From the NCBI GenBank assembly GCA_019359275.1, contig JAHHHP010000012.1:33175-97174 (forward strand): 64,000 bases of DNA, given 5' to 3'. The notes under the pieces are model-generated. The model searched no databases. It saw only the letters and a program-made list of their open reading frames with translations, and was not told the origin of the DNA. Below are positions 25,209-35,628 of this stretch, in pieces. This stretch comes from Myxacorys chilensis ATA2-1-KO14. GTDB lineage: Bacteria > Cyanobacteriota > Cyanobacteriia > Leptolyngbyales > Leptolyngbyaceae. A program made the position numbers and the translations under genes. The stretch's first letter is position 1. Each line of letters opens with the position of its first letter.

Positions 25209-26345
25209 ATGAGCTTATCAAGTATGAATCAACCTGAACTCAGCATTCAAGAAAATTCCACTAATTCTAGGCTACTAGGGATTGACTGGTGTCGTGGGCT
25301 GGCTGCTTATGCAGTAGTGTTAGTACATTCGGGCGATGAAACTTGGGGTCTTCCAATCAGTCAAGAAGCGATCGCGTTCAGATTGCTCTTTTATTTCGCA
25401 GTGCCATTCTTTCTGGCCACCGCCTTCTACTTTCTAACTCGTAAGTCAACTATCGATCTTTCTTCAAAGTTTTGGAAGTCTAGAATTCAGCGCATTGTTA
25501 TTCCTTATGTTGTTTGGAGCGTTATCTATCTCATTGTCCGAGCAATTTTTTTTCTAGCGGCACACAAGCCAGAACGCCTCGCTGAGCTTTTTCAAGATCC
25601 ATTAGGACTCGTTTTCTTTGGCCGCGCTTCCTATCAGCTTTACTTTTTGCCACTTCTGCTAGCAGGTACTTCCTTACTTCTAGTTGCAAAATATTTGGTC
25701 GATCGCAAAATCAACCTGCTGGGACTAACCGTTATCGCAGTGGGAGGCATTGCAGTCAACCAACTTATCTATACGACTGGAAATGGATTCCAGCTAGGAG
25801 AAGGGATTGCGTTTGCTAGCCTATTGAAGTGGATACCTGGTGGAATTGGGTATGCGATCGCTCGGGTTATACTCGTTGAAATCGTCTGGGCTATTTGGTG
25901 TGTTCCTTACATTTTCACCGCTTTAATTTTGCATCGCCTCCTAGCTAAGCCAGAATCGAGGCTACAACCACAACCCCTAACGATTTTGTTTCTAGTTCTG
26001 TTCATTCTGACAGCGACGTTTGGAAAGGTATGGTTACCTCATTCCTTACAAGAGGTGTTGGTTGCCTATTTCCTACTCCTTGTTGGGATCTTTGGCTCGA
26101 ATCACTTTAAGAAGAGCAGATTAGCTGCAAGCCTCGGAGCTTGTTCTTTTGGAATTTACCTAATTCACCCAATTCCGATGAACATTGTTAAAGTTCTGCT
26201 TGCCAAAGTGTTTCCTTCACTGGCTCAGCAAGTATCGATCGCTTCAATGCTAGCTTTTTCTGTATCTAGCTTTTTACTGAGCTGGCTCATCGTTTCTCTT
26301 CTGAACAGGCACAAATGGCTAGTTAAATACGTGTTTGGAACCTAG
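25209..26345 (+). CDS. Acyltransferase-3 family membrane protein
   Basis: A 378-residue integral membrane protein with about ten helices. It opens with the family core LGIDWCRGLAAYAVVLVHSG, including the conserved His, followed by FYFAVPFFLATAFYF, KSRIQRIVIPYVVWSVIYL and the late SFGIYLIHP. Acyltransferase-3 proteins O-acetylate or otherwise acylate exported sugars, glycans or lipids. Its position at the edge of the exopolysaccharide cluster, converging with the Wzy-like gene, suggests decoration of that polymer, which is inference. Confidence 0.9.
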   Translation: MSLSSMNQPELSIQENSTNSRLLGIDWCRGLAAYAVVLVHSGDETWGLPISQEAIAFRLLFYFAVPFFLATAFYFLTRKSTIDLSSKFWKSRIQRIVIPYVVWSVIYLIVRAIFFLAAHKPERLAELFQDPLGLVFFGRASYQLYFLPLLLAGTSLLLVAKYLVDRKINLLGLTVIAVGGIAVNQLIYTTGNGFQLGEGIAFASLLKWIPGGIGYAIARVILVEIVWAIWCVPYIFTALILHRLLAKPESRLQPQPLTILFLVLFILTATFGKVWLPHSLQEVLVAYFLLLVGIFGSNHFKKSRLAASLGACSFGIYLIHPIPMNIVKVLLAKVFPSLAQQVSIASMLAFSVSSFLLSWLIVSLLNRHKWLVKYVFGT

Positions 26346-26368
26346 CTGAGAAGTTGCAGAAGGGAGAG

Positions 26369-27757
26369 CTAGACATTTAATCTTTCTACCTGAATAGAAT
26401 CAGGGCTGACCTCTAATGTTTCTGCTGCCTCCTTTCTAAGTCGCCGTTCTTGCCACGGTAATCCCAGCAGAAAGGCCATCGAGATCATATAACCTGGTTC
26501 TTCCATTTGAGTAAAAATGCAGCCTATTACAAATACACTCAGTAGAGTGACTTTCAAAGTATCATCTAGACCAAAGTATCGCCAGACTAAGTAGCCTAGA
26601 TAGAGGTAAGCACCTAATCCTAAGACTCCTAAATCGCCCCAAATTCCAGCCCAACCAAAAATGGGACTGAAGATACTAGAGCCACTTGTGAGCCAGAAGC
26701 CAGCCACAAAATCCATAGATTGTTGACCGATCGGTGTAGTAGTAGAACCGAGAGGACCCAAGAGATCTGGATAATCTCTAAGAAACCATGCGCCTAAACG
26801 ACTTACAGTATGTCCTGGTCCAAGTCCCAGTAGCCAGTTCAAGGGAGACTCATAATGACTGAGGATGGAACGAATTGAATAGAATTTCGCATACCAGGCT
26901 AAGCCATCAGACCCATAGAGTTCTGGTCTTGCCCAAGCGGTGTATGGCTTGAATGCTTCTACATTTTGTGCGCACCATACTCCGATGAACCCAACTAGAA
27001 GGAGACCAATCAATAGTTTTAGGGTTTTGCCAACGTCTTTTGAACTCACTAGGATCAACAGCAAACATGCAACTCCATAGGCAAGAACAAGTTGCTTAGA
27101 GTCAGAAAATAAAAGATGCCAAACCGCTGCGATCGCGACAACAATTCGTATCCACAGGGGAACCGTTTTCTGATTGAAAAAGTAGACAGCGAATGCGAAA
27201 GATACGGTAGCGGAAACATAATTGCCCGCCCCCGACAAAAAGAATACTCCTCCACATCCATCAGTCCCATTGAATCCGCCTTGATCAATTGGTCCACCTG
27301 CACTAAGTTGACCCGAGTCAATTAGAGGCTTCTGAGCCGCAGCTAGTAGAAAATTAATCAGTACAGAGTAATAAAGAAAATTCCTGATTGTTATGAATGA
27401 TTTGATCGTCAAAGGAATACAACTGAAGGCTAGTAGAAACATGAAAGGTTCGCCAAGCATCATGAAGCTCACGATCGCATTAATGAGACCGGCGTCGTTC
27501 CAGAGTGCACTAGCAATTGTCACTGAAAACAGCCCCAACAATCCTCCTAGAAGCGAAAGACAGAGCGAAATCTGCTTAGAATCTTTAGTGCGAGTTGTGA
27601 AGAGGGCGATCGCACACACGACAGGAATGATGGCAAAGTGTAGCAAATTGAGCAGAGCAAAATGGGTCGTTGTAGCAGCGATCCGCGAGTAGAAAATACT
27701 ACAGAAGGCAACAATGATCAAGATCGAGTTTTTCAAGTATGCTTTCGGCTGTTGCAT
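26369..27757 (-). CDS. Wzy / O-antigen ligase-like polysaccharide polymerase
   Basis: The 462-residue protein has about 11-12 predicted membrane helices and a large periplasmic loop (about residues 285-375), the topology of Wzy polymerases and WaaL ligases. The loop has LGLGPGHTVSRLGAWFLRDYPD, where Gly-Pro-Gly-His resembles the conserved loop motif. The role would be joining lipid-linked repeat units outside the inner membrane. The start codon directly follows the stop of the upstream GT4 (TAAATG), so the two are translationally coupled. It is the last gene of the minus-strand block. Confidence 0.8.
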   Translation of the reverse strand: MQQPKAYLKNSILIIVAFCSIFYSRIAATTTHFALLNLLHFAIIPVVCAIALFTTRTKDSKQISLCLSLLGGLLGLFSVTIASALWNDAGLINAIVSFMMLGEPFMFLLAFSCIPLTIKSFITIRNFLYYSVLINFLLAAAQKPLIDSGQLSAGGPIDQGGFNGTDGCGGVFFLSGAGNYVSATVSFAFAVYFFNQKTVPLWIRIVVAIAAVWHLLFSDSKQLVLAYGVACLLLILVSSKDVGKTLKLLIGLLLVGFIGVWCAQNVEAFKPYTAWARPELYGSDGLAWYAKFYSIRSILSHYESPLNWLLGLGPGHTVSRLGAWFLRDYPDLLGPLGSTTTPIGQQSMDFVAGFWLTSGSSIFSPIFGWAGIWGDLGVLGLGAYLYLGYLVWRYFGLDDTLKVTLLSVFVIGCIFTQMEEPGYMISMAFLLGLPWQERRLRKEAAETLEVSPDSIQVERLNV

Positions 27758-28882
27758 TTACATCAACTCTGAATAAAACTGCAAAAACTGAGTCGCGATC
27801 GCTGTTTTTAAGAACCGTAAATGGACATCTGATTTGCCAAAAACAGCTGATTCTAACGAATGGTTCATGGATTGAGCTAGGTTTTTAACTGCGTCTCCTG
27901 CTAGATCAAAATAAGTGCAACTAGACGCACCAACTTCCCTAAAAATGGGAATATCGGAACAGACAACCTTACATGAAAAGTATAGTGCCTCTACCAAAGG
28001 AATGCAGAACCCTTCTAGGGCTGAAGCAATTACAAAAAGCTGGCAGTTTTGATAGAGCCAGCAGAGTTCATCATCGTCGATCGCGGAGAGCATCAGCACT
28101 GAGTCTTCCAGCGAAAGCTCTTGAATCAGGTGAACCAGCGTGTCTGTTTCAGGGCCAGGACTACCAACAATGATCAACTTGGTTGCTTCGCTCAATCGAC
28201 CTTCATCGCGCAACAAAGCGTAGGCTTTAATCAGCAAATCAATATTTTTATTTTTGCGATGTTGACCCACACAGAGGATAGAAGGAGCATCAAAATTGTC
28301 GTTCAAGGCCTTAGGTAGTTTTGTCCCAGCTTGCCCAAAATCAACAAAGTTATAAATTACCCTTGTCCTGTGACGAGAGACAACCTCAGGAAAATAATCT
28401 TCCAAATCATCTAGAGTGGTTTTAGAAACGCAAATTAGGCCATTACTATTATGGATACACTGTTGTAAAAACAAGCGGTTGAATAAAACCTGCCGATAGC
28501 CAAAGTTTTCGGGAAATTGATAGGGATATAAATCGTGAATTGTTGCCACCACAGGACAGAGAAAGCGCGATTTCAAGAATGGTAATGGAAAAGCTAAGTG
28601 AACAATACTTGGATTAAGCTGCTTTACTAGCCTTGGCAATCCAAATAAAAACCAAAGATTCCTTGAAATTGAACTGTTTTTAATATTGATGCCAACAATT
28701 TTGATCTTCGGGGATGAAATAGCAAATGCCGTTTCAAAATAGTTTTTCTGCCATGCCCCAGTTACTAGTGTAACTTGACTAACCTGGTCCAAATCTGCCA
28801 AGCAGCGAGCAAGATTTGCGGCGTGCCTGCAAACACCCGTTGGCTTAGAAGGTCGGTGCAAAACTGCAATCAGAATGTGCAT
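27758..28882 (-). CDS. Glycosyltransferase family 4 (GT-B)
   Basis: The 374-residue enzyme has a GT-B fold: an N-terminal region with PTGVCRHAANLARCLADL and the donor-binding domain with ILCVGQHRKNKNIDLLIKA. The retaining GT4 E-x7-E motif appears as EGFCIPLVEAL (about residues 300-308). It should transfer a sugar from a nucleotide donor to the growing lipid-linked oligosaccharide. The sugar cannot be read. It abuts the Wzy-like gene with no gap. Confidence 0.9.
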   Translation of the reverse strand: MHILIAVLHRPSKPTGVCRHAANLARCLADLDQVSQVTLVTGAWQKNYFETAFAISSPKIKIVGINIKNSSISRNLWFLFGLPRLVKQLNPSIVHLAFPLPFLKSRFLCPVVATIHDLYPYQFPENFGYRQVLFNRLFLQQCIHNSNGLICVSKTTLDDLEDYFPEVVSRHRTRVIYNFVDFGQAGTKLPKALNDNFDAPSILCVGQHRKNKNIDLLIKAYALLRDEGRLSEATKLIIVGSPGPETDTLVHLIQELSLEDSVLMLSAIDDDELCWLYQNCQLFVIASALEGFCIPLVEALYFSCKVVCSDIPIFREVGASSCTYFDLAGDAVKNLAQSMNHSLESAVFGKSDVHLRFLKTAIATQFLQFYSELM

Positions 28883-28949
28883 GATAAGAGGGGTAAGGAT
28901 TAATCAGTAAAGCTTAAAAATTTGGTATTCATATTATTGAGCTGTTTTC

Positions 28950-30218
28950 TTACGCATTTGAATGAGTGTCTAGGGAGTCTGCCACGGGATTAAAAGCTTC
29001 GATTTCCTCGTAAGTTTTTGCAAACTGTTTACCTTTTGCCTCCCAACTGTAAAATTCCTGGACTCGCTGTTGCCCTGCTTGTCCCAGTTGTATACAGAGG
29101 AGTGGATTGCTGTCCATTTTTATCATTGCCTCTGCCATAGCTTCAACAACCTGATGTGGATTCTCCGCTGAAATCTTGAATCCAGTTTCGGCCGTCACTT
29201 GGGTAGCAGGACCACCTAAATCTAAGCAAAGAATTGGTCTACCTGCTGCCATTGCCTCTAAACAAACCCCAGCTCCTGAGTCGTGTAAGCTGGGATGCAC
29301 TAGAATGGACGACTGACTGAGAGCCTGTAAAACGTTGCGGCGAGATAATTCGCCCCAGAACTTAACCTGGTGCTCAATTCCCAGCTCTTGTACCAGGGTC
29401 TGCAAGCGTTTAAGTTCGGGACCATCACCCACAACCCAGTATTCGGCTTCAGGAAGGTTAGCTTTAGCGAATGCCCGCAACCCCAGGTGAAACCCTTTCC
29501 AGTGTAAAAGTCGTCCAATGCTGATAAATCGGCATTTCGTAGAGCTGCTGACTGGTGTGCATTGAGACAAATGTTCAATTTCATTCTGAATCAACGCGAT
29601 CGCTGGGCAAATTTCTAGCTGAGTCACTCCCAACCATTTCAAGCGTTTAGCTGTATCATCAGTGACAGCATAAGCGAGGGCACTCCGACGAGCGGTTAGG
29701 TGGGTAAATAAATCGAATTCTCCTACCGCTCTCCAGGCTAATCTTGCAACTTCGTACAGCTTATTCTTCCAGCTAAAGTCCACCCAAAATGGCAAAGGAG
29801 CTGATTCGCCTCCGCCAATAGGACCCCAAATAAAAGGAATTGGTAATAGTGATAGAAAACTAGGGCAGGAGTAGCGAACAAAGGTAACATGGTGAGCTAC
29901 ATCAAATCTCACTTTGCTGTGCAGTGTGCGAGCAACAAAATAGGCTTGAATTTGCCAAAGGTAGTAGTGTAGTTGCATAGCTCCTGCCTGTCCCCAACGT
30001 AAGCTGTCTTGCCAAAAGGGTAATGTGAAGTAGACAAAGTGTAGATTGGGGTTAGGATGACGGTTTAACTCGGCTTCGATCTCCTCCCGGCTCTCATCGG
30101 GACGTGTCAACACCCAAACTTCGTGATGTTTAGCAACTTCACTGGCAACATTCCAGCCAACACCCCGTTCAGATCCCTTTCCTGGTTCGCAAGAGTAAGC
30201 AGATAGTAGAACCTTCAT
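28950..30218 (-). CDS. Glycosyltransferase family 4 (GT-B)
   Basis: The 422-residue enzyme starts MKVLLSAYSCEPGKGSERGVGWN, a common GT4 opening. The donor domain has FISIGRLLHWKGFHLGLRAF and the motif HDSGAGVCLEAMAAGRP near residue 330, where the first Glu of E-x7-E is replaced by Asp-Ser-Gly-Ala; the second Glu is present. This variation is common in some GT4 branches. It is part of the exopolysaccharide block. About 70 bp separates it from each neighbour. Confidence 0.88.
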   Translation of the reverse strand: MKVLLSAYSCEPGKGSERGVGWNVASEVAKHHEVWVLTRPDESREEIEAELNRHPNPNLHFVYFTLPFWQDSLRWGQAGAMQLHYYLWQIQAYFVARTLHSKVRFDVAHHVTFVRYSCPSFLSLLPIPFIWGPIGGGESAPLPFWVDFSWKNKLYEVARLAWRAVGEFDLFTHLTARRSALAYAVTDDTAKRLKWLGVTQLEICPAIALIQNEIEHLSQCTPVSSSTKCRFISIGRLLHWKGFHLGLRAFAKANLPEAEYWVVGDGPELKRLQTLVQELGIEHQVKFWGELSRRNVLQALSQSSILVHPSLHDSGAGVCLEAMAAGRPILCLDLGGPATQVTAETGFKISAENPHQVVEAMAEAMIKMDSNPLLCIQLGQAGQQRVQEFYSWEAKGKQFAKTYEEIEAFNPVADSLDTHSNA

Positions 30219-30285
30219 GGATTTACCAGAATTAGAAACTCAGTAATCAACGCCGATTGTTTTAGGCTAGTAGAGAGCAACTTTG

Positions 30286-31440
30286 CTAAGAAACTGTTTT
30301 GGCAAGATGCAGGGGAACAGGAATTGTCAAGTTTTCATACACCTGTGCAACTTGCTCTGCTGTTCGTCTCCATGTGAATTGATTAACTCTTTCCATCCCC
30401 TTTTCTCGCAGGACTTGTCGATATGAAGCAGTATTTAGTAACTGAAGAACTGCTTCCGACATCGCTTGCACATTCATTGGGTCAACTAAAATAGCTGCAT
30501 CGCCTGCTACTTCTGGCAATGAAGAAACATTAGATGTGATGACAGGTGTTCCACAAGCCATCGCTTCTAGCACTGTCAATCCAAATCCTTCGTAAAGCGA
30601 CGGTGCTATTAGAATATCTGCTGCATTATAAATCTGAAGCAGTAAATCCTGGTTGGGATTGCCTAAATAAATGACTTTTTGCTCAAGCCCATGCGTCTGA
30701 ATGAAAGCTTTTTGGTCTGCTGTGAAGTCATCACCAACCTTCCATAATCGAACACAGGTTCCATCCTGTACTAATATGTGTAAAACCTTGAGAACAGTTA
30801 AAAGATTTTTACGGTGGTGTGATGAGCCTACATTCAGTAAGCAAACTTCATCGGGCGAGGTTGTGTATTTCTGTCTTAGATGTTCTACAGAGCTATTGAG
30901 AAGTGGATGAAAGTGTTTGTCTGTTCCGTTCGGAATGACCACAATTTTTTGACGCTCTATCCCAAGTATCTTTTCAACATCGTTTGCAGTATTTGACGAT
31001 ACTGCAATGACTTGGCTTGCTTTCAACATACCTCGCACCGAGTAGTTCAACATTGCCGTGCTGAATGCAGGAAAGCGAGCTTGTTCCCGAAGAATTTCAG
31101 GGTAGATAAATTGAACCAAATCATGACAAGTGACGACAATCGGTTTACCCAAATGCATCAGCCAGTAAGCAACATGAGCATTACTGTGGTCAATGATGTG
31201 GAAGAGATCAGTTTCTTGCTGTTTAACCTGACGAGGATGTTGCCAGAAACGCTCGTAATACTTGCGTAATCCAGTTCCGGAGTGCCATGGATTGTCCTCA
31301 CCATCCCACCAAGGATTGGGCGCAATTTCGGTAATTGTCCACTGTGGCCGAATTTGCCTTAGCTCCGATACTAAGTTATCAGCATAGACATCCATACTGA
31401 TAGCATTACCCCGTTCTCGGCGAATGATAGTTAGATGCAT
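30286..31440 (-). CDS. Glycosyltransferase family 4 (GT-B)
   Basis: The 384-residue enzyme shows [28 protein letters not shown] and [12 protein letters not shown] in the N-terminal half and linker. The donor-binding part has [17 protein letters not shown] and [21 protein letters not shown], the complete E-x7-E signature. It is closest in style to mannosyl- or rhamnosyl-type GT4 enzymes. The gene ends 68 bp before the next GT4 and begins 17 bp after the upstream one. Confidence 0.9.
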   Translation of the reverse strand: MHLTIIRRERGNAISMDVYADNLVSELRQIRPQWTITEIAPNPWWDGEDNPWHSGTGLRKYYERFWQHPRQVKQQETDLFHIIDHSNAHVAYWLMHLGKPIVVTCHDLVQFIYPEILREQARFPAFSTAMLNYSVRGMLKASQVIAVSSNTANDVEKILGIERQKIVVIPNGTDKHFHPLLNSSVEHLRQKYTTSPDEVCLLNVGSSHHRKNLLTVLKVLHILVQDGTCVRLWKVGDDFTADQKAFIQTHGLEQKVIYLGNPNQDLLLQIYNAADILIAPSLYEGFGLTVLEAMACGTPVITSNVSSLPEVAGDAAILVDPMNVQAMSEAVLQLLNTASYRQVLREKGMERVNQFTWRRTAEQVAQVYENLTIPVPLHLAKTVS

Positions 31441-31457
31441 GAGACTAATCTTTCACC

Positions 31458-32696
31458 TCAGTAATTCTCTAAAGTGCTGCGAGTTTGGATCGACTGCCAA
31501 AGACTAATAAGGCGCTCAGCAATTCGCTCATGACTATAGTGTTGACCGACACGATCAATGCCGTATTGGCTCACGTGTTGCCACCATTGAGGTTCACGAA
31601 TCAAGCGTTCTAAAATAACCGTTAGTTCCTTAGTATCCTCTTCCTGAAACACCAAATCTGCTCGCCCAATCACATTCGGGATTTCGCCCGAAGACGAGCC
31701 AACTACTGGAATCCCCATTGCCATTGCTTCGATCAGCACATGTCCAAACTGCTCTTTCCATACAGGAGTTGTGCGAGAGGGCAGCACCAAAACGTCAAAT
31801 ATCCCCAGTTCTCCGGGGGCTTGCTCGTGGCGTACTGCTCCGCGCCAGATGACTAAATCGGCAACTTGCTGGTTTTCAGCTTCTTGTCTAAGGGCTTCTT
31901 CATCAGTTCCAGAGCCGCACAAGGTTACACAGACGTTTAGCCCTCGCTGCCGTAGCTCCCGCACTGCCGCAAAAATTAAATCTATTCCCTTAGAGTGAGC
32001 TAAACGTCCCAAATAGCCAATGTTGAAGGGGCGATCGCTTCCTTCAGATTCTCCTACTTGAGCCCCAATTCTGCGTTCACGGGGTGAAAAAAAGTTAGGG
32101 TCAACGCCCATTTGCGGCATAACTTCCAGCAGTCCGCTGTAGCCCCAACTCCGCATAATTTCGGCTCCGTCTTGGTTACCAGGAATAATCGCTTTAGCTG
32201 TCTTCAAAACAAACTGGCAGATCCACCAGCGCAGCAAGGGCAGGCGTCGCTCTAAATTTTCCCATCCAAAGACAACCATTGGTATACCTGTGAGCCGGCT
32301 CCAAATTGCCAGCTCAAAAGTACTGAGAGAAAAAACTTCTTCCTCAACTTGAATAATATCCGGCTTAAAGTCGTTCAAGACCCGCCAGAGATCCCAGGGC
32401 GAGTACAGATGAGCACCGCCCTTACCAGTAAATGCGACCGGAGCAGAGTAAAGATGCAGTTTTGAATAAGGGTTTTCGAGGGGTAGTAGGCGATTCCACT
32501 CCAGAGCTTTCCAGTTACTGGGAGCCAATAGACCAATCTTTGCCTTGCCTGTTTCTACGATCGCGTTAAGCTTTCCCTGATTCACGCCAACAACGTAGGC
32601 ATGACTGATAATCAAAATCCGTAGACCCGAACCAGTTGATTGTCTTGAGCTTTGAGTGTGTATCGAATCAGCAGTAGCAGTCATCTCTTTTCCCAT
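31458..32696 (-). CDS. Glycosyltransferase family 4 (GT-B)
   Basis: The start is taken at the ATG at 32696; an in-frame TTG two codons earlier and an ATG at 32684 are alternatives. The protein has RILIISHAYVVGVNQGKLNAI at the N-domain, FNIGYLGRLAHSKGIDLIF in the donor domain and the retaining signature EQFGHVLIEAMAMGIPV (about residues 320-335). It is preceded by a 138-bp spacer, so this may start a transcription unit with the genes down to 26369. Confidence 0.9.
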   Translation of the reverse strand: MGKEMTATADSIHTQSSRQSTGSGLRILIISHAYVVGVNQGKLNAIVETGKAKIGLLAPSNWKALEWNRLLPLENPYSKLHLYSAPVAFTGKGGAHLYSPWDLWRVLNDFKPDIIQVEEEVFSLSTFELAIWSRLTGIPMVVFGWENLERRLPLLRWWICQFVLKTAKAIIPGNQDGAEIMRSWGYSGLLEVMPQMGVDPNFFSPRERRIGAQVGESEGSDRPFNIGYLGRLAHSKGIDLIFAAVRELRQRGLNVCVTLCGSGTDEEALRQEAENQQVADLVIWRGAVRHEQAPGELGIFDVLVLPSRTTPVWKEQFGHVLIEAMAMGIPVVGSSSGEIPNVIGRADLVFQEEDTKELTVILERLIREPQWWQHVSQYGIDRVGQHYSHERIAERLISLWQSIQTRSTLENY

Positions 32697-32840
32697 GTCC
32701 AAGCGACTTCTTAGAAACGGTTTGCAATCTGCGCGAATGAGAGAGTATCAGAGAAAACAAAACGGGATGAACAAGCGTTGCTCAAAGCATTAAGCAGGAT
32801 CTGCTAACAACACCCTAAGCCCACTAATCTATCAATCTAA

Positions 32841-33800
32841 TCATTGACCTTCTCTGGTTTCTAAAGGCTCAATGATTGGTAGAAGGGGATAATTGAGCAT
32901 TCGCTGTTTTGGTGCATACTGTCCAATCACATTTGAAATCATGCGTTGCCAATTGTCGAAATTCACAAACCACTGAAAGAACACCATTAAACAAGCAAGT
33001 TGTTCCAGTGGGCTTAACTCATATTTAAAGATTGCATGCAAATATCCTTTTACACATAGGAGCCGAGGGGATATAAATTGATGTTTTCTCATTAAACCAA
33101 TCCATTTTTCTCGCTCTTTTACAGTCTTCAGGCTCGCGGATTGATTGGAATGGCGACGGTTAAAAAAGAGTGGCTCAGGAATCTCTACTATGGGACCCAT
33201 GATGCTTAACTCAGATAAAAGTACCTTGTCCGCGCCGTAGTAAGTTCCACTTAATGAGGTTCTCTTAAGCTGATCAGATCGTATTAAGCTGAATACTTCA
33301 AAGCACATGCGAACTGACAAGATTTCTCCATAACGCTCATGCGGTTTTTCAGAATCAAGCTGCCGAACTCGATCTGAAGTAGTGGCATTTGCATTGCTGT
33401 GGTTAATAATTCTTCCTTCGCCGTCGATTAGTATGGTGTGAGCACAACAGGCAACAACAGAGGGGGAATTTTCTAACACTTCTACAGTTCGAGCCAGAAA
33501 AGTTGGGGCGAGGACATCATCATGGGCAGCCCACTTAAAGTACTTTCCCTGAGATACGTGAAAGGTACGATCGTAATTTAAGGCAGCACCAAGATTTTTC
33601 TCATTTCGGTAATAGCGAATGCGTTTATCTTTTTCAGCGTATTCCCGACAGATTTCTTCAGTTTTGTCTGTAGAAGCATTATCAGAAATAATTAGTTCGA
33701 AGTTCTCAAACGTTTGAGCCAGAATTGAATCAATCGCCTGTTTAATGAAGCGCTCGCCGTTGTACACCGGCATTCCAATACTTACAAGTGGTTCAGCCAT
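32841..33800 (-). CDS. Glycosyltransferase family 2 (GT-A)
   Basis: Start at the ATG at 33800, with AAGGAG about 12 bp upstream. The protein is a classic GT2: VSIGMPVYNGERFIKQAIDSIL, then FELIISDNASTDKTEEICREY and the metal-binding DxD-like AHDDVLAP near residue 95. It is inverting and requires a divalent metal with a nucleotide-sugar donor. The C-terminal third is Trp/Phe-rich and could associate with the membrane. An IS remnant lies directly upstream and separates it from the next GT2. Confidence 0.9.
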   Translation of the reverse strand: MAEPLVSIGMPVYNGERFIKQAIDSILAQTFENFELIISDNASTDKTEEICREYAEKDKRIRYYRNEKNLGAALNYDRTFHVSQGKYFKWAAHDDVLAPTFLARTVEVLENSPSVVACCAHTILIDGEGRIINHSNANATTSDRVRQLDSEKPHERYGEILSVRMCFEVFSLIRSDQLKRTSLSGTYYGADKVLLSELSIMGPIVEIPEPLFFNRRHSNQSASLKTVKEREKWIGLMRKHQFISPRLLCVKGYLHAIFKYELSPLEQLACLMVFFQWFVNFDNWQRMISNVIGQYAPKQRMLNYPLLPIIEPLETREGQ

Positions 33801-34029
33801 CTTTGTCACACTCCTTTGACTTTTTAACGAAAGCCTAAATGAAAAAGTGATAGGAGAATAGTCAGAATAGTAGTCGCGACTAATTCAGTTCCTAATTACT
33901 CAGTACACAATTAAATGTTCCCAGTAATTATTTCATAGCAAAATCATTTTTTAGTAACCACTTCAGTATTTTTACCAATGCTTCATAAGAAGCAGTTTCT
34001 AAAGAAGCGTAGCTGAAGCACGAATGCAT

Positions 34030-34460
34030 CGATTATGGAGTAAGCTAACGCAGCATCAATCAAATTACCGCGATATAAATGAAACTCTCATGGTGTTCTG
34101 GGAGTTCCTGATAGTCGCGACACAACGCTACGCATTTTCCAGCTAAGCAAAGGTGCGCTCCAGCAACCCGTTCACGGCTCTACGACGAATCCCTGTCCCA
34201 ATTTCTCGGTTAACTTCAACGTTGTGCTGAATGTCTGCTGCAACAGAATGGGGATCACGCCTCGATAACTTTGATTAGCTAAGATTTTAAGCAAGCGTCA
34301 ATTGTGCTCTAATGCAGGCATTAACACGACTGGAGTCGCTTTGACATCTGCAACATTGGCAGCGCTGACAAAGCAGGATAGCACTACTCCCACCGTATCA
34401 ACCGTCAAATATCGCTTGTGTCCTCTAATCCTTTTGTTACCATTGATACGTTATTTAAAT
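34030..34460 (-). pseudogene. IS5-type transposase remnant
   Basis: Minus-strand translations, shifting frame at least twice, match a DDE transposase of the IS5 group. From right to left they give RGHKRYLTVDTVGVVLSCFV, then a VSAANVADV stretch, an in-frame stop, LLERTFA* and finally CRDYQELPEHHESF followed by YIA-type residues. The N-terminal half is missing. I could not define terminal repeats. It sits between two glycosyltransferase genes and implies a past insertion. Confidence 0.75.
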
Positions 34461-34505
34461 CTTGTGTCATCTCCACGCCAAAACCAGGATTGTTCGATGA
34501 TTCAC

Positions 34506-35561
34506 TCAGCTTACAAGAGTGCGAAATTTATTGACTGTCCAACTCACAAGTTTGGGGCGCTGTTGGGGTGCATAAAGCCAGCTGATCGCTGGTTCAGCCA
34601 GAGGGAGGGGCACAAAGCCAACCCAAATGAACCAAGCACTGTAGAATATGCGCTTGATCCAGCTGAATTGAGAATATTTCCAGAGGCAGCGAATGCCCGA
34701 ATAAACTAACACTTGTGGGCGATCTTCAGGAACTGGATGCTTCAACGGAGCTAAACGTAGTGAGATAATACGTGACCAAAGTCGTCCAATTGAGCGTTGC
34801 TCTAAGTCAATAGGAATGTCGTACCCCAGTTCTTGAGCTTTTTGAGTCAATAATGCAAAGTTTTGCAAGTCATGTTTAACGAACCGATGAAAGCGATCGC
34901 CTGTAACCGTAGTCAGTGCCCACTGATTACTGTCATGCACTCGATAAGCACCCAAAGGTTCTTCAATCGCCGCCACTTCTCCGTGAAATGGAATTAACGT
35001 AGACAAATAGTCATCGGCAGTCAGTTTATAGTCATCAGAAATTGGAAACACCTTTGCCATCGCACTTCGACTGAGGGCGTTACCACTAGTGGGAGTACTC
35101 ACGTAACCGCCACCTTGCAGCAACATTCGCCATGCTTCACCTGTTGCGAGTGGTACATTACCCTGAGGGAAAGAATAGCCCAGGGACTGACCAGTTGCGT
35201 CTACGACGGTCAGGCGATAGTGAACTTTAGAAAAATTCGGCTTCCAGACAGAAACGATGCGATCTACAGCATGAGGAAGTAAGTAATCATCAGAATCTAA
35301 GAACAGCACAATCTCGCCTTTACAGCGAGCGAATCCACTATTAAAAGCAGATGCCTGTTTGCCATTAGGTTGCAGAATGGGAATGATGCGATCGCCATAA
35401 CCAGCAATAATTTCCCGCGACTTATCAGTCGAGCCATCATCAACAACAATGACTTCAATGTTTGGATATGTTTGATTTAGGGCACTGTCCACTGCTTGAA
35501 CAAGGAAGCGATCGTAGTTGTAGTTATTGACAATGACACTGACTAAGATGCTTTCACTCAT
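34506..35561 (-). CDS. Glycosyltransferase family 2 (GT-A)
   Basis: The 351-residue enzyme has VSVIVNNYNYDRFLVQAVDSAL, VIVVDDGSTDKSREIIAGYG, ASAFNSGFARCKGEIVLFLDSDDYLLP (the DxD motif) and AYRVHDSNQW. These are the typical GT2 landmarks. The C-terminus has hydrophobic stretches (IKRIFYSAWFIWVGFVPLPL). The gene ends about 45 bp from the IS remnant. The nearness of the insertion leaves the C-terminus slightly suspect, but the length is normal. Confidence 0.9.
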   Translation of the reverse strand: MSESILVSVIVNNYNYDRFLVQAVDSALNQTYPNIEVIVVDDGSTDKSREIIAGYGDRIIPILQPNGKQASAFNSGFARCKGEIVLFLDSDDYLLPHAVDRIVSVWKPNFSKVHYRLTVVDATGQSLGYSFPQGNVPLATGEAWRMLLQGGGYVSTPTSGNALSRSAMAKVFPISDDYKLTADDYLSTLIPFHGEVAAIEEPLGAYRVHDSNQWALTTVTGDRFHRFVKHDLQNFALLTQKAQELGYDIPIDLEQRSIGRLWSRIISLRLAPLKHPVPEDRPQVLVYSGIRCLWKYSQFSWIKRIFYSAWFIWVGFVPLPLAEPAISWLYAPQQRPKLVSWTVNKFRTLVS

Positions 35562-35628
35562 AGGTTTTTTTTTAATAAAGCTAAATTGGATTCAGCTAGC
35601 TTTCTCCATTAGAAGAACTATTTTTCAA

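Noticed and set aside
34302..34709. Plus-strand open frame of 135 codons
   Set aside because: It runs antisense over the transposase remnant and the 3' end of the GT2 gene, whose families are recognisable on the minus strand.
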